Assembly: GCF_932526225.1 (NCBI RefSeq)
Contig: NC_064043.1
Coordinates: 6,253,501 to 6,317,500 of the forward strand
Source of the DNA: Nematostella vectensis
Taxonomy: Eukaryota; Cnidaria; Anthozoa; Actiniaria; Edwardsiidae
DNA: 64,000 nucleotides
Direction: 5' to 3'
The first letter of the stretch is position 1. Every line of letters begins with the position of its first letter. Below the pieces are notes generated by a model. That model saw only the letters and a list, made by a program, of their open reading frames with translations. It ran no database searches and had not been told where the DNA came from. A program made the position numbers and the translations under genes. Of the stretch, positions 1-12,299 are shown one piece after another.

Positions 1-310
1 CCTTTTCTTTTTTGTAATCTCTGGAATATTCTTGTAAATCGTTGCAGCTTTTGTCTGAATTGCGTTTGTAGTAAGGTTTGGTCTCGTCACGTTCGTCAGA
101 TCCCGTCTCGCACCGCTGCCTGTCGTTGGAGCACGCTTCACTGCAATGCACGTCTCCATTGCAGTTGCTGAAGCAGTTGTTATACTCTGTTTCACAGTTC
201 ATCATACACTCCTCATACGCCGTGTTGTCGAAGGCAGCTTGCGGAAGAAAGCGCCCACTGACAAAAACGGTCAGCAGACATGCCAGGACGAGTATGAGCA
301 GAGTCTTCAT
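1..310 (-). CDS. Secreted cysteine-rich peptide, 5' part (cut by window edge)
   Basis: An open frame runs from the ATG at 310 to the window edge without a stop, giving 103 codons. Residues 1-19 are a clear signal peptide (MKTLLILVLACLLTVFVSG). The mature part has a regular cysteine ladder at residues 35, 39, 46, 50, 56, 60 and 67, with spacing x3, x6, x3, x5, x3, x6, which suits a disulfide-stapled helical hairpin. A further Cys lies at 89, and a dibasic KR at 82-83 could be a processing site. The middle is acidic (SDERDE) and the end lysine-rich. A TATA-like box at about 366-375 on this strand lies some 55 bp upstream of the ATG. I do not recognise the family. Small secreted Cys-rich proteins in anemones include venom peptides, but nothing here proves that role. 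The 3' end is outside the window. Confidence 0.72.
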   Translation of the reverse strand, partial: MKTLLILVLACLLTVFVSGRFLPQAAFDNTAYEECMMNCETEYNNCFSNCNGDVHCSEACSNDRQRCETGSDERDETKPYYKRNSDKSCNDLQEYSRDYKKEK

Positions 311-837
311 ATCTGCCAAAAAAGGGTGTATTCATCAAGATATTGATGTCAGCTTTTGTTAATAGTTTATATATAGTAGACGAGTTTATAGATGGCGTCC
401 CTGGAAACGAAAAATGCAAATTTTCCAAATAAGGTAAGTTTGTCCATACAAGGACATTTGAAAAGCAACTGACACCAAGCCACACTGGTATGGGACATTT
501 TGGCGATCCTCAAATCTATTGTGAATCAAGTCAATGCCATTTCAAAATCAACTTTTAAATTTACAAATTCATAGATTACTGTAATTTACATAAATATACA
601 ATCTGAATCTATAATCTGTATTAGAAATGATGCAAAATAAGTTGGTGATCATCAAAGTATACAAATAATAATAACATAAATTGTCTAGCATTTTTTATAC
701 ATTGTTTAGAACTGTGATCGTTCTGACGCGCATGACATTTAAGTGTCAACCTCCATTAAAAATAATGAGACCATAGCAAGAAATAATCTGAACTCTTCTT
801 ATTAGCTGCCGAAGTGTAACTGTGACCATTAAAACTC
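311..837. other. Intergenic, A+T-rich
   Basis: Apart from the TATA-like box near 370, I see no gene, inverted repeat or tandem repeat here. Short frames are not supported by codon or splice structure. Confidence 0.5.
366..375 (-). promoter_or_regulatory. TATA-like box of the cysteine-rich peptide gene
   Basis: Read on the minus strand this stretch is TATATATAAA, about 55 bp upstream of the ATG at 310. That spacing would place transcription start roughly 25-30 bp before the ATG. Inferred from motif and position only. Confidence 0.45.
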
Positions 838-888
838 TAGGGTTAGGGTTAGGGTTAGGGTTAGGGTTAGGGTTAGGGTTAGGGTTAA
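838..888 (+). repeat. Interstitial telomeric repeat, about eight GGTTAG units
   Basis: The sequence is an uninterrupted run of GGTTAG hexamers ending in GGTTAA. TTAGGG is the usual telomere repeat of cnidarians and most animals. The flanks are ordinary A+T-rich DNA, so this is a short interstitial tract and not a chromosome end. Confidence 0.9.
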
Positions 889-3300
889 GCTTTTTGTTTT
901 ATAACAAGAATACGTTAAATGCCTACAGTGAAACATTTTCAAGATTCAAAACGAACAAAAAATAAAAAGCGAAAATAGCGAATAGAACTTTACACACATA
1001 CTGTTTGACGCAGAAATAGTTATCAAAGATATACTGAATAGTAGAAACCTACAACAGGTATTTAAAAGATTTGATTTATCTTATTATTTTCTCTCGGTAA
1101 TATCGTGTGAAAAAATACATACGGAAACTGTGACAAAAATGTAGAAAAGTCCCTTTAAAGAATTACAAAACGAAAATATCTTTTATATCTCTTATCGAAC
1201 ATAGCGAGTGACAAAAACATGAGCTGTTATTTATTTTTTAACGACAAAATGTGGAAGAACGCAATAAGCTTTAGAAGCAAAAAGCTGAAATGTGCTTTTG
1301 CTATTTCAATCTTTCTTTCTCAATAATATTTATCTCTCATCGAAAATGTGTAGTAACGAAAAATCATGGAATATGATTACAAAATATATTTTTGCTTGGT
1401 TAAACGTGATAGAAATCATTTTTAGCATTAAAAAACTTTTTAGCAAAAACTGTTTAGATACTTCAATCATTAATTCTTTAAAACTTACTCAAGTTGTCTG
1501 TCCTGTGTTTTCCACTTACCAAGTCCGATTCTTAGCTCGAGTTCGTCTGTTTCGCAAGCGAGTAGTCGTAGAAAGAGGTCGAAGTAAGGGCTGCGACTCT
1601 GCGATTACCCAGGGAAATGGCAAGAGAACACGCAACAATGCTAGGGTTTCTAGGAGACAAATGTGTGGCTACAAGAATGGAATAATAAGCGATGATTGGT
1701 CACTCGTCTCATGCCCCCGCTCAGCCGCACGTGAATACCTTATTATAATTTATAATAATGTAATTATGCGGCTACAAGCCTCAAATAATTAGCAATGATT
1801 ATTCACCCGACCGATGCCCCCGACTTGTGACCCGACCGTGAAAGTAGACGAAATGCAGTAATATGTGAGATTCTTTTCTGAATTAAAAAAAAGAAATTCA
1901 AAATCTTTTGCATTTAGTTAGATCATTATCTGATAATCTTATCTTCATAAATTACGATTTAGTTAAATTTATATTGATGATTCAGTTTAATATATATGCT
2001 GCTAAAATATCATTATTATTTAAATTTCTTCCTTCTTCAAACACATCTGTTGTCAGGCTGTTCTTCACTTAACAATACTGCAAATTAGATACCAAACCTC
2101 CTAATAAATAAATATGTAGAGAGTTTTTTAAACATCTCCAGTCTTTATAACTGCGATTTCAAAGTTTTACTTTCGCCGACCATTTTTAACAGCTAAATCG
2201 CTTTCTGGCTTTCGGCTTCAAAATCATTGATGCCTTTTTATTGGCAAGCACTGAAATGTTTTCCAGTCGCGCCACTTCTCAGTAAAACGCTAACCAATGA
2301 AATAGCCCCCAATGTAATTCCTTGAATTAGAATGACAGAAGCTAGAAAGGGGTTTTAGCAGAGGCTCAGATGGTAGCCGGCGTAGCTAGAGTTTCTGTGA
2401 TTTTTTACAGCAAAGAAATAAGAAGAGAACAAGTTTTTTTTTATGATTTGACCACGCGTAAAATTGGGCGAGCGCAATTAGAGTAGAAGTGGGGAGGGGG
2501 AGGAGAAAACGCTTGCTATCACTCATTGTTGTCTTTTGGGCTCACAGCGATTATTTTCTGATCGCAGAATTCGAGGCTTTCTCCTAGTACGCAATAATAT
2601 TTTATGCAAAGAGCTTGAAAAGAGTTCTTGTTGATACCGAAAGGCTCGTCTTATTGCTTTTTTGTTTTCTTTTGTAATATGCAGATACAAATATGTAAAT
2701 CCTAAGCCACGTAGCGTTTTTGCTAGATAGCGCTAATATAAATGTTTGGAAAAGTCTTCTGGTTGGTTTTTATCGCGGGGAGGTATGGATACTACTTTAA
2801 TCTAATCAACGAAAGCCGTGTTTCTTAGCCAATATACTTTTATTATTGCTCCAATAAGAGTCCCAGACCTCTATAAATGTCACTTTCTAGAGCTCGGTAT
2901 TGCGATTCTTTGGAATAGCTATAAGAATACACTCGAATAACTTAAAGATAAATATAGGGAAAGTGACAATACGACAAGCTAGCAACAAAATGCCAAATAA
3001 TCGCTACATATCACTTGAGATTATCAGCGAGACAAGCTGGCAACAATATGCCAAATACTCGCTGCTTTTCACTTGAGATGATATATCTGCAATAACATTT
3101 CCATCAACGATATTATGAATGTGTAATTCGACTATATGATGATGTGGTCATGTGATCCAAAGGCATCATAAGCGTTAGCCAATCAGCAATGTTTTCACCA
3201 ACCATCTACAACACGTGGTGATGTGACGCTAAAGATGTCAAAGATGAATAACATGATCACGTGGTCCAATGTTCCATCTCGATCAAGTGTTCCATTGATG
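889..3300. other. Intergenic, no supported gene
   Basis: The region is A+T-rich. A degenerate direct repeat of about 65 bp occurs at about 1664-1730 and 1767-1830; both copies share the core ATGCCCCCG after a GATGATTGGTCAC-like string. A segment at about 2185-2240 resembles 10140-10200 and looks like an old dispersed repeat. The 166-codon frame at 1292-1792 spans this repeat and shows no protein-like features. Confidence 0.45.
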
Positions 3301-3306
3301 AAGAAT

Positions 3307-3312
3307 TTTATT
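3307..3312 (-). terminator. Candidate poly(A) signal of the VWC-like gene
   Basis: AATAAA on the minus strand, about 500 bp beyond the proposed stop. The stop at 3811 is closely followed by a GTGAGA donor-like string, so a 3' UTR intron is possible. Weak on its own. Confidence 0.3.
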
Positions 3313-3810
3313 GTTGACACGAAATGTCTTTTCTATTATAGCACTAAGGTGATCACTTATGATCCGATGTTCTTTCAATAACTTGCGATCATGTGTTCTA
3401 TTGATCAAATGTTCTATTGAACTTATGACACTTGTCCCGCCGGGGAACGAGAGGTGTGGAATACGTCCTTTGAGGTCCTTATACAAGTAAGAACTATTTA
3501 TATACAGACGAAACTGCGTCACTGCAGCCGTGTCGGTTTCTCCCGTTCCAGGAATGTTCCACGCTATGTATGCTGGGATACGCAAATATCTGCAATCAGC
3601 CAAAGTATATTATTAAAAGTCGCCTTCTAAACCATAGTACCCTTTAAGCCTGGTGCTAAAACACCAGTTTTTCGTTTTCACTTATTTTCAGTAATGGCAC
3701 GAAGAGCGTATTGAAGGTATATAATAATAAAATAATCGTGCCACTAGCTTTTATCGTTTTGAAATCAATATTTTCATAAGAGTAACAAAGTCAATGGTGT
3801 TCTCACCTCA

Positions 3811-6800
3811 TTACTGAGCATGCTCCTTGATTTCAATCTTGTCGACTACAAGACAAAAATGCGTTTGATAAGCACACTTGGCGCGTACACGCATGGTTCT
3901 GCAGATTATTACGATACTATCACTTTTTTATCAAAAATGATATCCCATATAATATAAAGTGTGAAAGAAAAAAGGGAGATCTGCGCTGACATATGGCTGA
4001 GTTCAAGAACTTTGTAGTTTGCAAAATACAGATTGCTGAAACAAAACTCACCGCTCACAGAGCTGCAAGTCACTCTTGCACACATGCAGCGGGGTGCATT
4101 GGCAACAGGTACTTGAGTTATCACGTGATCGTGAGGACACTGTGAGATTGCTGTATCACGTGACGGACACAGCGGTCTGCACCTCATTACGCCTTGCGCG
4201 CGGCATCTACAAGCCTGTGTGCAGTTTCTATCGACAAGGGTCTCGCCTTGGCCGAACGATCTGCCATCGAGTGAACATGTCACTTGAGGCTTAACTGAAA
4301 AAAAAAACGAATCCAGGTAAAGGTTTATCAAAACCCCTAAATTATAAATAAAAACAAAAAGGCCTCTGATATCCGTTTTGGTGTCAAGGTGTAATATGGT
4401 GTAGCTGATGACACATCATGGTGTCAAGGTGTAATATGGTGAGGCTGTTGACACACCATGGTGTCAAGGTGTTATATGATGTGGCTGCTGACACACCATG
4501 ATGTCAAGGTGTAATATGATGTGGATGGTGACACACCATGGTGTCAAGGGGTAATATGGTGTGGATGGTGACACACCATGGTTTCAAGGTGTAACATGGT
4601 GAGGCTGTTGACACACCATGGTGTCAAGGTGTTATATGATGTGGCGGGTGACACATCATGGTATCAAGGTGTAATATGGTGTAGCTGATGACACACCATG
4701 GTGTCAAGGTGTAACATGGTGAGGCTGTTGACACACCATGGTGTCAAGGTGTAATATGGTGTGGAGGGTGACACACCATGGTTTCAAGGTGTAATATGGT
4801 GTAGCTGATGACACACCATGGTGTCAAGGGGTAATATGGTGTAGCTGGTGAGGTGTGGACGTGGTGTAGAGAGATGTAAAGAGGTTTGCTATAATATGGT
4901 AAGGTGTGATGTGCTATGATTGATTTGTCGTGACGTTTGATGTGGTGAGGGTTTATCTGGTGTAATGGGATATGGTGTGATGTGGTATGTGAGGTGAGGC
5001 AAAAGGTGTGGTGTGTTAAAGGTTTTCAGGGTAAAGCAAACTATGTTGCTTTGTATGGTACTGACCTTTTCGTTTTCTACAAACAGTCCTAAGACAAGAA
5101 CAGTGACTCCCCCTGACGGTCTTTCTTATTTCAATTTTTTCTTCGCCTTTAGAGCACCATACAGGGAGGGTTGGGCAGAGTGGTAAGCATAGAAGGTGAC
5201 CCGCCTTGGTACAGCGACACCTTTCCCTGCAGTCGGAAGAGATGTAAGGGCCGGATATGTTCTTGTGCTGACATGCTGTACGAGGATCAACAATGGGTTG
5301 ACTGCGAGTGTTGACATTTGGCGACACTACAACAAAAACGTGTTGTAATGTGTTACATTACTGGTGGATGGGAAGAGGAAAAAATGAAGGAAGGATTGAA
5401 GTTAATAAAGAAATCATGAAAGAACAGGTGTAGTAATAATTAATGAATGTAATAACAAAGTAATTAAGATGAAGCAATGGAGTCATAAAGTAATGAAGCG
5501 ACGAACTAGCGAGGTAAGGAAGGAAGATAGGAAGGATGGAAGAAAGAATAAACGGAAGGGGGAAGCATGGAAAGAAATAAATGATAAAAATACAGAAGAA
5601 ACAAAGGCAGGATAAATCAAAGTGCTCAATGCCACTAAAATGAAGATACGCTTTCTCACCTGAAACGCAGGCTTTTTTGGTGCATGCGCAGCGACCTCTT
5701 GATAGCGGAACCGGAAGCTGTCTCTCCACTAGTCTCTCGTTATGCGAGCAGTGCGGAGTATTTTGTGGTGGGCATGTTGGCGTACAATGCGCCTTGCCAC
5801 TTTTGCGACATCGACACGTTGACAGGCAGCTGCCAGTTACGAATGGACGGCCACTGTAATGGGTTTTTCCTTCGACGGTGCAGCTACGTTTTTGCTCTAA
5901 AATAGGAAAAAAAACTAAATTGTGATCCAAAAGGATACTTAACAACGTTTTTTTTCCGAAATTGCCAGGAAAAGAAGCAAACAAACAAAGAAAACCAAGC
6001 AGACGCGTTATCTTTTTGCTGGCGTTCTAGCGAGAAAAACTATTCCTTGTATGGCGCTTTTTTCCTAGTAAACAATATTCAGGAAGTTCTAGGCCATTAC
6101 CTTTTTTCACGCCTCTAATATTGTTTTGTCAATTTTTACATCGCTTTTAAACAAAGGGCTCGCGGTAATCCCTCTCTACTGTAATCCGCAATGCTTCGTG
6201 GGCTAAACTCAAGTCTCTAAAAGCCAAGGTTTCCCAACAATACTAGTGACCCATGGGAAACTAATAAATTTATTCGAAAAATAGACAAGCTACTGATTAT
6301 GAAGCAAGGCTACGTGCTAATAACTATGCTTTAATCTCTTGATATCAAGGATAACCGCTTGTCAACCTACTTTTGCATCGCTGGCGCGGACAAGAGCAGC
6401 CTGAGGCAGTAGGCCCTTTTCCCGCCATGGTCTTAACTCTGTACCCCTTGGGACATCTTAGCTCGGGACAGACAGGTGAGCAGCGAATGTGTCCCTCTTC
6501 GGTACAAACACAACGCTCCGTGCAGTTCGGCTTCTCGAACGACTCCCCGATTCTAAATCGTTCCCCATTTTGACCGTAGCAGAATTCTAGAAAATATAGG
6601 ACAAAATATTATTCAATCTGTTGAGTGATTTCTCCTAGATATAAACATCAATTGCTTCGTGTCAGACATTTTGAATATCAACAACATTGATATCAATCAA
6701 TGGCAGTCGTTTTTCTAAATGGTCTAAAACCCTGGGGCGAAAGCCCGGGAAAACTGTGAAGTTAAAAAAACTCTAGGGCCTGGACTAGTTTCTAAATGGC

Positions 6801-9359
6801 GGCCTGCAAAATCGTAGTAAACACGAATTCCAGCACCTTAACGTGAAAACGATTGAAGCGGACTTCCAAATATGGTATGTCATGTCCTAATAAGGAATTT
6901 ACCGAGCTAGCTAGAAAAACGACAGTTTTCGAAACAAGATTAATATAAGTATCAATCTTAAAAATTGATATAACAAACCCCTTCAAGACCCTCTTATAAC
7001 ACGCAGTAGCTTCAAATCAGATTATTCACCTGGCACACAATCCGTGCAGAAGCAGCTGGTTGGCCCAGAGTCCGAGTACTGGCGTCTTCTCTTCATCGTC
7101 TTTCCCACCGGACACACCCCTCCCTGTAGAGGGGTACATAGACCCATGCAACTCACCCCTCCACCCCCCGCACAGTAGCACTGGAGCTGACAGTCCTTGC
7201 TGATAAAGCTGGAGTTGGCGAGGTAGTAGCGGCCGTCATAGAAGCACGATGATTTGTCAGCTGAGTCACAATTAGAAATCGGTCATCTTAGTGGCTTCAT
7301 ATACATTCAGCCTGGCTAGCTTTTCTGAACAACCCCAAAGCAAAATGAGAGCCGCCTAGCAGACTGCCACTTACTCGAGGTGATTTGGACCCCCTTTAGA
7401 GGTCAGTTAGCGAGGTTCTAATACATCACAACTATCCATAAGACCCGCCAGAGATCGAGTTAGCGGGGTTCTATGTATTACCACTATCCATAGACCTGTC
7501 AGAGTTCGAGTTAGCGGGGTTCTACTGTATCACCACTATCCATAAGACCTGTCAGAGTTCGAGTTAGCGGAGTTCTACTGTATCACCACTATCCATAAGA
7601 CCCGTCAGAGTTCGAGTTAGCGGGGTTCTACTGTATTACCACTATCCATAAGACCCGTCAGAGTTCGAGTTAGCGGGATTCTACTGTATCACCACTATCC
7701 ATAAGACCTGTCAGAGTTCGAGTTAGCGGGGTTCTACTGTATCACCACTATCCATTAGACCCGTCAGGGTTCGAGTTAGCGGGGTTTTATGTATTACCAC
7801 TATTCATAGACCTGTCAGAGTTCGAGTTAGCGGGGTTCTATGTATTACCACTATCCATAGACCCGTCAGAGTTCGAGTTAGCGGGGTTCTACTGTATCAC
7901 CACTATCCATAAGACCTGTCAGAGTTCGAGTTAGCGGGGTTCTTCTGTATCACCACTATCCATGAGACCCGTCAGAGTTCGAGTTTGCGGGGTTCTACTG
8001 TATTACCACTATCCATAAGACCCGTCAGAGTTCGAGTTAGCGGGGTTCTACTGTATCACCACTATCCATAAGACCCGTCAGGGTCCGAGTTAGCGGGGTT
8101 CTATGTATTACCACTATCCATAGACCTGTCAGAGTTCGAGTTAGCGGGGTTCGAAAGTTCGGACAAGTGGTGAAGAATGAACTTATGGTGGGGTCTTATG
8201 GTCAATACTTACAAGGAACTTCTTTGTTATAGAATCTGTTGACTATGCTGACAGGACTAGCTGAGGAAAGAAATATTTCACTTATTACTGCATTTCTCAA
8301 GCAATTCTATTTTGATGCGCATGTACACGTGGTTGAAAAAATAAAACCGGAATTGAAAGACTTAAAAAAAAAGCAGTGATTAGAGGTGCTCGGACACCGC
8401 CAGCCTATCAGAAAGCGTCCTTGTCATCCGTTTTATGCTCTGTTTTGTTACGTTCTGAACACTAGCTAACTATTGCGAGGCTATATACAAAGATCAAGAG
8501 TCCATAAACTTGACATGGACTGTATCTTATGTGCGATGATTATTGCATGCATTTATATTGATACATATATAAAATGTATAAGTGAGACGGCTTAGACTCT
8601 CGACCTTGGATATCCAGACGGATTAGTCGGCAAGTGAAAGATATATAAACCAGGAACCAAATGGGAACGATCGATAGCCGGGTACACTCTTTTTTTTTTA
8701 TAAGAACCTTTTTATAAGACCGTTCAGACTGAGATTTCAGCAAATTTTAAGAACATGCTTAGAACACGCCAAGGCTCAGATAGCGGAAAATATTGCTTCT
8801 GAAGTCCTGATGCGTTTTGTGAAAATGCAGAATCAAATTGTGCTCATAGTAACACCGTTAAGAACATATTCAGCCTTAAAATGCTCCAAAAATAAGAACG
8901 GCCCAGCCTCAACTGAAAATTAGACGTTCTTATATATATAAAAAAAAGAGTGTAGTGCACTTATGCGTCTGTACGCATGCACATGCGCCAACTTTACAAG
9001 GAAATACCTTTGGTTTGAGCATATCCTATTACTTTCAATTATTCTTTCTCTTATTCTATAAGTAGAACGTTGTACGACACAACCTGACTCGGTTTTGATT
9101 TTCACTGGCTTTTTACAAGACATAGCGATTACATTTTGTTAAGTGCGCCCATACAATACAAATGAAAAGCTTTAAACAACATCTTCCATTAACTTAGCGA
9201 CGCATCAAGGAGGTATTTGAGCACAGGGTTTCATGTCATTATGTAATACGCGAAGACTGTGGTATTCAAAGGACCCGGGATTAGAATCTTGCTTTTACCT
9301 CTTATTTCCTGTGAGATCAGTATCACTAACGCCAGCACCAAGTAAATCGTTGGACACAT
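3811..9359 (-). CDS. Secreted protein with five tandem VWC-like cysteine-rich domains (8 exons)
   Basis: Exons on the minus strand: 9359-9299, 8260-8213, 7260-7030, 6586-6371, 5896-5660, 5326-5066, 4294-4052, 3845-3811. Every junction has GT-AG and every internal intron is phase 1; the sum is 1332 nt (443 aa plus stop). Exon 1 is a signal peptide (MCPTIYLVLALVILISQEIR). Exons 3-7 each encode one domain of 71-86 residues. Most show the order C..G..Y..G, C-x3-C-x-C, C-x3-C, C, C-x-C-x2-C. This resembles von Willebrand factor type C modules, but with a C-x-C-x2-C end instead of CC-x2-C; the third exon domain has C-x-C-x4-C. Exon 8 adds a short tail ending IKEHAQ. A function in extracellular binding, such as matrix or growth-factor binding, is inferred from the fold only. 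Symmetric exon phases suggest growth by exon duplication. The last exon is the least certain; an alternative lies near 3590. Confidence 0.75.
4380..4858. repeat. 40-bp minisatellite, about 12 copies, in an intron of the VWC-like gene
   Basis: The string GTGTCAAGGTGTAATATGGT recurs every 40 bp from 4381. Each unit contains a near-palindrome, TGACACACCATGGTGTCA. The array lies between exons 5326-5066 and 4294-4052. Downstream to about 5030 the sequence stays rich in related GGTGTRAT words. Confidence 0.9.
7385..8155. repeat. 50-53-bp minisatellite, about 15 copies, in an intron of the VWC-like gene
   Basis: The words CACTATCCATAAGACC and GTTCGAGTTAGCGGGGTTCT recur with a period of 53 bp, or 50 bp in a shorter variant with TCTATGTATTACC. 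Long and short variants alternate irregularly. The array lies between exons 8260-8213 and 7260-7030. Confidence 0.92.
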
Positions 9360-12290
9360 GACTCTCTTACTCACGTTTACTTCTCCTGGAACTAGACAAC
9401 ATACAAGGGAATTATCCTCTATTGGGGTGCCTGTGTGGCCTTAAATGGCCCGGTAGCTAAACGTCTGTCATAAAAAAATTTCCTCGAAGGAGAAGAGCGC
9501 GGCAAATACACATAGATATAGACCTTTTGGACTGGCGGGTAATTTAGAAGAAAAAAAAACTTATTTAGGTATTTTGTGTTTTGTTAGACATAGCTAAGAT
9601 AACATGCATTTTTTTAAGTTGAGTTGTGATAAGTTTATTTTTCTAGAAGAAGGTATTTTGTTATTCTGTTGATGTTATACAAAGGTGAACATAGGTTAGT
9701 GTACACTAAGTTTTTTTTTGTTGTTAAAAATACCGTGACCCCTTTTCTCTAGGGAATTAATTAGATAGGGAAAAAGGAGATAAGTAAGATGCCAACTTTT
9801 TGTGTGAAAATCTGCGGTGGCGAGAGAGGGTAAGCGAATGTTCTTTTTTTTCTACGTCTTCGCTTACTTATATTATGTAATATTCGAGTGTCGTCGCTGA
9901 GAAAGGACTTTAGAAGTGAATAAGAATGATAGCCACTCAACGCAAGCTTATTGCACAAATACAAAAAAAAAACCCGATATTTATAAAACTGTTATAAAAA
10001 TGATTTTCAATTACGCAAATAAATGCACGGAATATAGCGCGAGAAAGGCGAGATAGTAAAGCAATACATTGAGAATTACTGCGCACGAAAACATTCTCTA
10101 GAGGTACTGGAGGTTTCAATGTTTTGCGAACTCTTGCTAATGATTTCAACAGCTAGATCGCCTTCTGGCTTGGTCGTCATTCAAAATAAATGAAGCAGAT
10201 TCATTCGTCCTTTTCATAAGAGTTAGGATTTCGAGTTATCCTTGTTATATCGGGGTTCCACTGCAAATTATTGCATTTGCATGACTATGCAAGTGTCTCG
10301 CTGGGCCGTAGTAGCTAAAACCTTGACCTCCCGATCTCTGTTATTCAACAGAGAGAAAAGCGGTATATGAATAAGTAGAGGTCTGAACGGTTGACAACTT
10401 CCAGATTACTACAGAAGAGAATACCCTGTGACTGTATAGAAATCGACGCTCCTAATTTAAGGGCTTCCTTTTTTTAATTTCGTGATACTGATGTGCGGTT
10501 ATAAATCACACCCAAAGCACTATTGAGAAATATCTATAATCTTCAAAGTAGCTGAAAACAGAATCCTGTTTAGATTGCGTGTTTGGCATTTAGAAAAAAA
10601 AGTCCTTGATAAAAAGACGCAGGTTTCACGCACGATTTTTGAACTGAGAGTTGGAAAGTTTTTTTCATAAAACGATAGCCGTCTACATTGATACATAGAT
10701 GTATATTTGAATAAAAAGCCTTACGTACATATGGCTTCGTTGGCATTTACAAAAAAATTCTAAAATTCAGGAAAGTATATTTAAACTCTTACGTGAGTGG
10801 TGGTTATACGCTGAGTGCTCTCTTTCGCTGGTCTCTTCGAAGATGTCTTCTGGTCTGGAAGGTTCCTTGTTTGAGGGGTGAACTTATAGCATTTTCTTAT
10901 CTCTAGAAAAATAAACTGATATGATGCTCACTTCAAAGGAACAGCTAGAGGAATCACGACTTTAGATTTACCGAGAGCTAACACGTGAGTGAATTTGCGC
11001 ATTCCTTTCACAACTTGCATTTCCTGATCTCTCTCATCACACCGAAGGAAGCATAATATAACTGCCGAAAAAGAAAAAAAAAGGCAAAAAGAGCACTTCC
11101 TTTCATGGGTTTCTTGTCAGACTCTTGACTTTCATGCAACTGATAATGGGAAGTTCACTCAATCTAAAACAGACACTCAAACCAAATTTGTTAAACCAGC
11201 AGTGTTTGGTCGCGGCCGCTTTTCGTTCCTTCCCCTTGGTAAAACCATTTAAAGTCCAATCGCAAAACTAATGACTTTCCTGCGGCGTTGACCGCAATTG
11301 CGTTAGGAATTAATTTAAGAGCTTATAATACTATCCGTTAGACATCAGAGAGCCAGTGAAATAGCGGATGCAGATAGTTCGCTGATTTCCGACGAGTCTA
11401 TCTTTATTCCCCTTGGACTAGATGTCCACACCATCCGATAATCTCTTCATTTGGTAGCCCCTGATGTTTGTTTATGTGACGACACGCAATGCTTTGTATG
11501 GTTTATAGGATGAAGTCAAATTGCGTCCCTAAAATATCATGTAGAAAAAGTAGATACGATGAAGGGTTTACGAATGAGTTTTATCAAGATTTGTTTTATA
11601 ATGCTGTGTGGAACGTACACTCTAGTGATGGGATGACGGCGTTTGTTATCAACATGAGATAGTGTGTATCATGTACTTCAGCTTATAAAACGCAGGTAAA
11701 AGTTATTTTTCTAATTTGTCTACTATTCCTTGGCACTCGTAACTTTAATAATACATCACTGGAGGCCAATACTTATTTTAGTATAACGAAATAAACCATC
11801 TCTTAGGACAATTCGGCAACAAGAGACAAGTGTGGAAACGTTGCGAATTTTTTTTCTTGATTATGAATCAAGCAAGATGGGCAAAACTTTGATGATTGAA
11901 AAAACAAGGGTTTGCTTATCTTTATTCACAACTTGACTTTATAATGCGCACTGTAATAAAGGGTATTCAATAAAGACAAACGAAAGCATGTCTTCTTGCT
12001 GAGCATCTAGGGCATTTCTATGCCCCTGGCTATAATTCCAATGTCCCGACTCTATAAAAAAATCTACGTTTTTGATCGCAATAAAAGCAGCAATACGGAA
12101 GCTTGGGTATTGACAACAATTTCCTATGACAGGAAAGAGTAAAATGTTAACTAGCAAGCTAGTACGGTACGTTCTGTAATGTCTAATATAAATATATTGG
12201 CCTGAAATTTAGAAATGATAACTCACCGCTTGCACATTTTCACGTGCAAAGTTTACTTACGTTTACCGATCACGATTACAATCACGGTCA
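9360..12290. other. Intergenic, no supported gene
   Basis: A+T-rich sequence with scattered short frames only. I found no pair of splice sites flanking protein-like sequence. The segment 10140-10200 resembles 2185-2240. Confidence 0.4.
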
Positions 12291-12299
12291 CGTATCGAG

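Noticed and set aside
1292-1792. 166-codon plus-strand frame
   Set aside because: Spans a degenerate direct repeat, has no domain or splice context, and its composition follows the A+T-rich background.
3283-3603. 106-codon minus-strand frame near the end of the VWC-like gene
   Set aside because: Entering it from the phase 1 donor at 4052 needs a weak acceptor, whereas the exon at 3845-3811 has a strong acceptor and an early stop. Kept only as an alternative 3' region.
7385-8155. CRISPR-like array
   Set aside because: Units are directly tandem without unique spacers, and the genome is eukaryotic.
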